54,594 nucleotides of DNA from Candidatus Falkowbacteria bacterium CG10_big_fil_rev_8_21_14_0_10_39_11 (GTDB taxonomy: Bacteria; Patescibacteriota; Patescibacteriia; UBA11705). Shown here one piece after another: positions 48,863 to 54,594 of this stretch. The position numbers and the translations under genes were made by a program. Position 1 is the first letter of the stretch; every line of letters starts with the position of its first letter. The stretch is from the NCBI GenBank assembly GCA_002773615.1, contig PFAP01000002.1:1-54594 (forward strand), written 5' to 3'. Under the pieces are notes generated by a model. The model had not been told where the DNA came from. It saw only the letters and a program-made list of their open reading frames with translations, and searched no databases.

Positions 48863-49333
48863 ATGAATAAAATAGTTTTGGCGATAATAATTATCTTTGT
48901 AATCATGTTAGTTGCTGCTGCCGGCTGGAAATTATATGATATTGCCGTTGATGATGTTGTAGTCCGGATCGAGCAACAAGTTTATGAGATTCCTGAAAAT
49001 GAAAAAGCCGCTACGGTTGGAATTGAAATTGTAAATAGAACTCAGAAGATAATTTATTTTCGCTCTCCTTTTTGTGACGATCCGTTTGATGTTTATCAAT
49101 TGTCAGCGGATGGTACTTGGGAAGTGAGATCTGATTTAATCAATATGTGTTTTGGCGTAGATGGTGGGGCACCGGCGATTGAGCCCTTGGATCCCGGTGA
49201 AACCAAAAAAGTGACAAAAGCAATAACGGGTTTGGGGAAATATAAGATTGGATTTTTGTATTATTTATCACCGGAAGATCTGACACAATCGGAAGAAATG
49301 ATTTTTACCCCAGAGTTTGAGGTTATTAATTGA
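48863..49333 (+). CDS. hypothetical secreted/membrane protein, Ig-like fold possible
   Basis: N-terminal TM; VGIEIVNRTQKIIYFRSPFCDDPFDVYQL. Confidence 0.6.
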   Translation: MNKIVLAIIIIFVIMLVAAAGWKLYDIAVDDVVVRIEQQVYEIPENEKAATVGIEIVNRTQKIIYFRSPFCDDPFDVYQLSADGTWEVRSDLINMCFGVDGGAPAIEPLDPGETKKVTKAITGLGKYKIGFLYYLSPEDLTQSEEMIFTPEFEVIN

Positions 49334-49445
49334 AAATAAATTAAAGGGGCCAGTCCCCTTTTTTGTTTGGCCAGTGGACAAAATTTTAATCATGTGGTAA
49401 CTTGATGAATCGGTTTTTTGACAAAATAAACATGGAGGCGAAAGG

Positions 49446-50453
49446 ATGCAACCAAACCAACGATATTATTATTATGATGAGATAGTTGCAATATTAAGAA
49501 ATTTAAAAATTAGAACACGAAGGGTTTATCACCAACTTTGTAAAAAAGATACACTGGTTCCATATTCACCGGATGTTGAGTATCATGATTGTTGGGAAGA
49601 GTATGGAGGTTGGCCAGGATTTTTTGGTGTGAAATCTTATAGAAGAAGCGGTGATGTTTATGAAACTTGGGAAGAAGCTTCGGCAGCAACAATAAAACTT
49701 GATATAAAGGGACAGGAAGACTACCAGGTTGATTATGAAGATGACCCGAGGTTGCCGTCAAATCCAGATGTGACCTATAATGATGTTTGGAAGAAAAATG
49801 GCGGTTGGGGTGGTTTTTGTGGTACAAATAGACGGCATAGAAGTCCGAAAGATATTTATCAGACTTATGCTGAAGCAAAAGCGGCAGTTCAGAAAATTGG
49901 TTTTAGATCAGCTCGCGATTATAACAAGCATCATCAACTGCAAGATCCCAGACTGCCTCCGAAACCACATGAAAAATACCCAAAAGAGTGGAAGAAAAAT
50001 GGTCGCTGGTCCGGTTATCTAGATTTGAAAATAAAGCCAAGACTGGCTAATGGTCGGTATTTTCTCTGGGAAGATGCTTCCAAGGCAGTACAAAGGTTAG
50101 GGATTAAAAGTGGGCCAGAGTATCGACGGCGCTACAAAGAAGATCCCAAGCTGCCAAGTTCGGTGATGAAAACTTATTTGAAAGATTGGAAACCCAAGGG
50201 TAAATGGTATGGCTTTTTGGGTAAAGTTCCCAAGTATAAATTTTGGGCAGAGGCAGCCCCTGCAGCTAGAAAGCTTGGGATTACCAGTCCAGGTGAGTAT
50301 AGTCGGTTGCGTCACAAAGATCCTCGTTTGCCCGTTGATCCCAGAAAAGCTTATAAGGGTGACTGGTATCTTCATGATACCTGGACGGGCTTTTTGGGCT
50401 TGATGGAAATTGAAAAGCCAGATGACGAGTGGGAAATTTGGGAGGAGGAATAA
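49446..50453 (+). CDS. protein of about five phage-integrase-repeat-like (PHINT_rpt-like) units
   Basis: recurrent unit A..A...LGI.S..EY...YK.DPRLPS.P...Y...W...G.W.GFLG; SD GGAGG; terminator follows. Confidence 0.7.
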   Translation: MQPNQRYYYYDEIVAILRNLKIRTRRVYHQLCKKDTLVPYSPDVEYHDCWEEYGGWPGFFGVKSYRRSGDVYETWEEASAATIKLDIKGQEDYQVDYEDDPRLPSNPDVTYNDVWKKNGGWGGFCGTNRRHRSPKDIYQTYAEAKAAVQKIGFRSARDYNKHHQLQDPRLPPKPHEKYPKEWKKNGRWSGYLDLKIKPRLANGRYFLWEDASKAVQRLGIKSGPEYRRRYKEDPKLPSSVMKTYLKDWKPKGKWYGFLGKVPKYKFWAEAAPAARKLGITSPGEYSRLRHKDPRLPVDPRKAYKGDWYLHDTWTGFLGLMEIEKPDDEWEIWEEE

Positions 50454-50506
50454 GCAACTCGCAAATAAAATTTGTGAGTTTTTTTGTACAAAAAAGTACT
50501 ATTATA

Positions 50507-50561
50507 AAACACCTAACTCCATCATCCTGAATTTAGTTCAGGATGATGGAGTTAGGTGTTT
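50507..50561. repeat. perfect 25-bp inverted repeat with 5-nt loop
   Basis: AAACACCTAACTCCATCATCCTGAA-TTTAG-TTCAGGATGATGGAGTTAGGTGTTT. Confidence 0.95.
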
Positions 50562-50635
50562 AGCCAGTTTGATTCTTATACCCCGAAACCTGCCGGCCGG
50601 CAGGCAGGTGAATTCAGAGTGACAATAAGGGTAGA

Positions 50636-51133
50636 TTAACGAGCGATCAGGAATTTGCGTTTATTCTCACTAAGATTGAGAAAGTCATCAGCGGCTTCGA
50701 TCAGTTTGGCGCTGGTTGATTCTTTGAAAGCAACGACTTCAACTCGACAACCGGTAGTGTTTTGTAAATATTCAATCAATGGAATATAGTCACCGTCGCC
50801 TGAAACCAGAACGATGACATCTAGGCTTTTGGCCATTTTGATGGCGTCAACAGCAATACCCACATCCCAATCGGCTTTTTTGGTGCCATCAGGGAAAATT
50901 TGTAGGTCTTTGGTTTTTACTTCATAGCCTGACTTGCCTAGAGCGTCAAAGAATTTGCCTTCAGCTCCTTCTAAAGTAGAAATACCATAGCCGATGGCCC
51001 GAATTAGTTTTCTATCCCCGACTGATTCTGTGAGGATGTTGCCAAAGTGAACTTTTTTTTGATATAGAGCTTTGGCGCTGTAATATAAGTTTTGAATGTC
51101 GACTAGGACGCCGACGCGTTGATCTTGGTACAT
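50636..51133 (-). CDS. NYN domain (LabA/DUF88-like) protein
   Basis: RVGVLVDIQNLYYSAKAL, DWDVGIAVDAIKMAKSLDVIVLVSGDGDYIPLIEYL; start at MYQDQR. Confidence 0.9.
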   Translation of the reverse strand: MYQDQRVGVLVDIQNLYYSAKALYQKKVHFGNILTESVGDRKLIRAIGYGISTLEGAEGKFFDALGKSGYEVKTKDLQIFPDGTKKADWDVGIAVDAIKMAKSLDVIVLVSGDGDYIPLIEYLQNTTGCRVEVVAFKESTSAKLIEAADDFLNLSENKRKFLIAR

Positions 51134-51215
51134 AGTATAAGTAATTAGTAAATGATAATTAATAAATAGTGAGTGGTGCAAGGAAGCAAGAAAGACAATG
51201 GACAAGGAATATGTT

Positions 51216-52715
51216 TTACTGATCACCGTCTCTTGAATGTGGATGTCGATATAATTGTAGCATAGCAGTACAAAATAGCACATAGCCAATGCCGAGCGGA
51301 TGGTTGAGATATGGACTGAATATGTGAACGAAAACGATGGAAATTAGACCCAATAATAGCCCATAAGCTAAGATTTGAGTTTGGCTGTCTGATGCTTTGG
51401 TTAGGTGCCATAAATTTTTTCCAATTGAAAGCAATAAACCAAGATAAATTATTAATCCAAATAATCCGATTTTTAATATCATGTCAAAATAACCCCATTC
51501 AAAGGCATAGGTGGTGTATTCCCCACTGGGATTGTGTTCCAAAATTCGTGGGTCGAGACTGTTGTATGTGACTGTGGTGCCAAAACCTGAGCCAATAATA
51601 GGATGATTGACCATTTTTTGTGACAAGTTGGGCAACTGACTCCAACGACTGGAAACGGCTGATTCATCAAGATTTATGCGATCTTTGAGCATTTGACTGG
51701 GATCGATGGCTGGTAAGTTTGGAAATGGAAAGTAAATGGTGCCAAGCAATAGTGTGATGCTGGCGATAAGAATTACAAATAAATTGGCAAATAGAGCCAG
51801 TAGTTTTTTCCATTTTAAGTTATGATATTTAAAAAATATTATCACAAATACCAATCCAGTCAAGAGAATTCCGACCCAATTGCTGCGTGACAAGTTTAGA
51901 ATAGAGACGGCTGAAAAACCAACGGCCAGAATGTAAAACCAATAATTTGATTTTGTCGGTGATAATTTGTCATTGGTTAAAAATAAAAGCGATAAAACCA
52001 GAAATAATCCAACAGCAATATAGATGTGGCTTTGAAAGAATATTCGATAAAAATCTCCAGATAAAAGAGTTATCTCCCCTATTCCGGTATCACGAACCCA
52101 ACGATAAATTGGTTTGATAGCGGAAAAATGATGAGAAAAATAATACAACAATGCCAAACTTTTGATCACGGTCCAGGAAATACCGGCTAGAAATACCGAC
52201 GTTGCTTGTTTGAAAATGGTCTTGGTTGTTAGGCTGTCAATGAACGGAGCTAGGTAAAGAAAAAATAACCAAGCGTTGCCATCGGAAAAGATATTTACCG
52301 GAATGTTTTGTTTTATAATACCAAAAGTGATTCCCCAGATAATAACAACGGCCAAAATTGCATACCATTTGGAATTGAAAAGTTGAAATAATTTAGTTTG
52401 GCGGTTGATTACTGTTTTAATTATCCACGCGAGCATGACAGCACTGAAAATTGCGAGTCGGATACCAATTTCTTGGGTGCCAATAGTAAAGTTGAATAAA
52501 TGTCCATGAGAACCGATGGCTAATTCAGTCAAAGCAATCATGACTCCGAGTGATAATTGATGTAATGACAAAATCAGGACTGCCAACGTAATGATAATAA
52601 AGATGATGTTGCCGATAAATGCAGATTGAGTGCCAAAGAAAGAAAATATTTCAATCATGAAAAATAACGGGAGTAACCATGACATTAGTTTTGAGGCAAA
52701 AAGGTCTTTGATCAT
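51216..52715 (-). CDS. O-antigen ligase/polymerase-like membrane protein
   Basis: polytopic; HPIIGSGFGTTVTYNSLDPR...AFEWGYFDMILKIGLFGL Wzy_C-like region. Confidence 0.85.
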   Translation of the reverse strand: MIKDLFASKLMSWLLPLFFMIEIFSFFGTQSAFIGNIIFIIITLAVLILSLHQLSLGVMIALTELAIGSHGHLFNFTIGTQEIGIRLAIFSAVMLAWIIKTVINRQTKLFQLFNSKWYAILAVVIIWGITFGIIKQNIPVNIFSDGNAWLFFLYLAPFIDSLTTKTIFKQATSVFLAGISWTVIKSLALLYYFSHHFSAIKPIYRWVRDTGIGEITLLSGDFYRIFFQSHIYIAVGLFLVLSLLFLTNDKLSPTKSNYWFYILAVGFSAVSILNLSRSNWVGILLTGLVFVIIFFKYHNLKWKKLLALFANLFVILIASITLLLGTIYFPFPNLPAIDPSQMLKDRINLDESAVSSRWSQLPNLSQKMVNHPIIGSGFGTTVTYNSLDPRILEHNPSGEYTTYAFEWGYFDMILKIGLFGLIIYLGLLLSIGKNLWHLTKASDSQTQILAYGLLLGLISIVFVHIFSPYLNHPLGIGYVLFCTAMLQLYRHPHSRDGDQ

Positions 52716-53143
52716 ACATTCTCAACAATATAAAATTGATACCAATGATGCTGTGGATCGTCAGAAATGAAGTATGAATAAGGTGAAATAGTGTTTCTTA
52801 AATTTTCTTCAAGTTCGGGGTGTGTTTTTACCCGTTCGAGACTGATATCAACGATTAATTGTTGATCTTGCAGCCAAGCATGATCAATATCGTGGTGAGA
52901 AAAGAATCCGGGAGTCACTTGGAATTTGTGTTCTGAATGGCGGTTGAGGTAGCTTTTTAATACTGGCAGTATTTGGTGTATGTGAGTGGAGATGTCCAAG
53001 GCATGAACAATGTCGCCTTGATAAAAATTGGGGGTGGCTGATTCATGAATATATTCTTCGATGAGCTGGCGTAAAAGCATAAAGTCAGTGGTTGGGGTGT
53101 TGACTTTAATAAATGGATTTAGTTTTTTATTTAATAAAATCAT
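52712..53143 (-). CDS. hypothetical protein
   Basis: ATG/stop overlap with 52715 ORF. Confidence 0.65.
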   Translation of the reverse strand: MILLNKKLNPFIKVNTPTTDFMLLRQLIEEYIHESATPNFYQGDIVHALDISTHIHQILPVLKSYLNRHSEHKFQVTPGFFSHHDIDHAWLQDQQLIVDISLERVKTHPELEENLRNTISPYSYFISDDPQHHWYQFYIVENV

Positions 53144-53152
53144 ATTTTTTCG

Positions 53153-53632
53153 TTAATTCAAAATTTTGATATTTTGAGGTAGGTCTATAAAGTTAACTTT
53201 GATAATTTTTTCCGGTTTAACTTGAGAGTGAGCGCGACATTCTGTACCCTCGAAATCACTAAAGTCATTCTTGTTAAAAACATAGATATATCCGGTTTTG
53301 TTTTTGGCCGCTTCCAGTAGATTGGTGGTCGCTTGGAGGTATACGTTATCGTTTTCGCTCATGCCAAAGCCACTGGTTGAGTCACCTGAGACTCCTTCGC
53401 CGTTGATTAATGAACGGAAAATTGCAATGTCTGCGTATGGAGTGGCGAAGACTGCAGGATCTCTATCAGGCTCCATTTTGCCGGTTTCTTCATTTTGATT
53501 AACGGCTTGGCGTGGTTCCAGGAATTCAAGTTCAGGTGTAAATGAACCATGAAAAACATAATGTCCGCTTTTTTCCATCTCTATAAGCTGCTCACGTGGT
53601 GATTTGATTGTTTCAAAATGTGGGGTCTCCAT
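53153..53632 (-). CDS. hypothetical protein, HGS...VFAT motif (possible ADP-ribosyltransferase-like fold)
   Basis: YVFHGSFTPELEFLEPRQAV...DPAVFATPYADIAIFRSL. Confidence 0.5.
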   Translation of the reverse strand: METPHFETIKSPREQLIEMEKSGHYVFHGSFTPELEFLEPRQAVNQNEETGKMEPDRDPAVFATPYADIAIFRSLINGEGVSGDSTSGFGMSENDNVYLQATTNLLEAAKNKTGYIYVFNKNDFSDFEGTECRAHSQVKPEKIIKVNFIDLPQNIKILN

Positions 53633-53636
53633 AAAC

Positions 53637-54533
53637 TTATATTTTTGATTGAGTTCGTGGTTTTATTTTGAAAATTTGAGTTAGGTAAGCTAGAAATAGA
53701 CTTAGTGGTGACAATGCCAGTAAAACAAGATATTGCCACTTTGGTTTATATTTCAGAAAAAATGTCAGCATGCCTTTGATAAAACGTTTTTGTTTTGGCA
53801 ACGAAGATTTTTGTTCAAAGCTTTTTCCTTCAAAATGTAGGACTTCTGAAATTGGAGTAAAAAATATTTTTTGGCCCTTTTTGTTAAGATTGAAACACAA
53901 ATCAACATCTTCCCACCAAATCGGATATTCTTCATTCCAGCCGCCAAGCAATCTGATCGTTTCGGCTCGCATAAATATGAAGGCTCCCATAATTTGTTCC
54001 ACTTGATTTTCGGTTGTGTAGTCAAAGTCTTTTTGCAGATATATCTTTAGGCATTTGGTGCGGAAAAAATGATGCAATTTTAATAAAATAAGCAGTTGAT
54101 CGCAGATCGTGGGATTTTTTTTGACGTTGGGTTGAATACTTTTGTCGCCGTAAAGCAATCTGGTGGTACAGGCGGCGGCGTCTTTATTGGTCTCCATATA
54201 CTGTTTCATTTTGAGGGGCGTATTGTCGAGCAATTCCATATCTGGATTCATAAAGAGAATATATTCCCCCTTTGCTTCTTTCAATCCTTGGTTGTTGGCT
54301 TTGGCAAATCCCAGATTGTGGCGATTTTCTATGATTAACAGTTTGCCTGATTGGATTTGAGGCTGAAATTGTCGTCTCATGTGTTCGATTGACCCATCAT
54401 TCGAAGCATTGTCGACAACAATTACCTCATAAGAAATATTTTTGGTATATTTAAAAATAGTCTCTAAGCATTTGAGTAGAAATTCTCTGACGTTCCAATT
54501 GACGATAATAATTGAGATATGTTTTAGGCACAC
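53637..54533 (-). CDS. glycosyltransferase family 2
   Basis: SIIIVNWNVREFLLKCLETI, VVDNASNDGSIEHMR, NLGFAKANNQGLKEAKGEYILFMNPDMEL. Confidence 0.95.
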   Translation of the reverse strand: MCLKHISIIIVNWNVREFLLKCLETIFKYTKNISYEVIVVDNASNDGSIEHMRRQFQPQIQSGKLLIIENRHNLGFAKANNQGLKEAKGEYILFMNPDMELLDNTPLKMKQYMETNKDAAACTTRLLYGDKSIQPNVKKNPTICDQLLILLKLHHFFRTKCLKIYLQKDFDYTTENQVEQIMGAFIFMRAETIRLLGGWNEEYPIWWEDVDLCFNLNKKGQKIFFTPISEVLHFEGKSFEQKSSLPKQKRFIKGMLTFFLKYKPKWQYLVLLALSPLSLFLAYLTQIFKIKPRTQSKI

Positions 54534-54594
54534 ACATTTGGCGGTTTTATTAATTGATAATCTGAAAGGAATTCATTGGGTGTTTTGCCATCTA

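Overview
A 54.6 kb, mostly AT-rich bacterial window. The gene complement and style (short operons, many small orphan proteins, divergent housekeeping genes) suggest a Patescibacteria/CPR-type genome; this taxonomy is inference. Recognisable core genes: serS, an aroB-like cyclase, alr, a FtsQ-like protein, an M23 peptidase, gltX, rppH-type NUDIX, a WecG/TagA glycosyltransferase, clpB (with a CIRCE operator), a MEMO/LigB-type protein, a priA-def-fmt cluster, HAD proteins, a NYN-domain protein, an O-antigen ligase-like protein and a GT2. Two secreted surface proteins (704 and 2547 aa) share N- and C-terminal architecture. Interspersed are about 20 single-gene cassettes of unknown function, typically with a consensus sigma70-type promoter, a strong Shine-Dalgarno and a short intrinsic terminator. 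The most unusual locus is 26.6-28.3 kb: two perfect TTGACA-17-TATAAT promoters, a roughly 300-nt leader with extensive predicted stems, and a strikingly GC-rich orphan ORF ending in a basic tail and a strong terminator. Other notable items: a triplicated membrane-protein family with near-identical intergenic terminators/promoters; a PriA that appears to have lost its ATPase motifs but kept its zinc cysteines; a 303-bp internally deleted IS remnant with TIRs and a 5-bp target duplication; a stand-alone five-repeat protein resembling the phage-integrase repeat unit; a C-terminal repeat domain shared by the surface proteins; and two probable frameshifted genes. I saw no rRNA, tRNA or CRISPR. All homology calls come from motif recognition by eye; no search was run.
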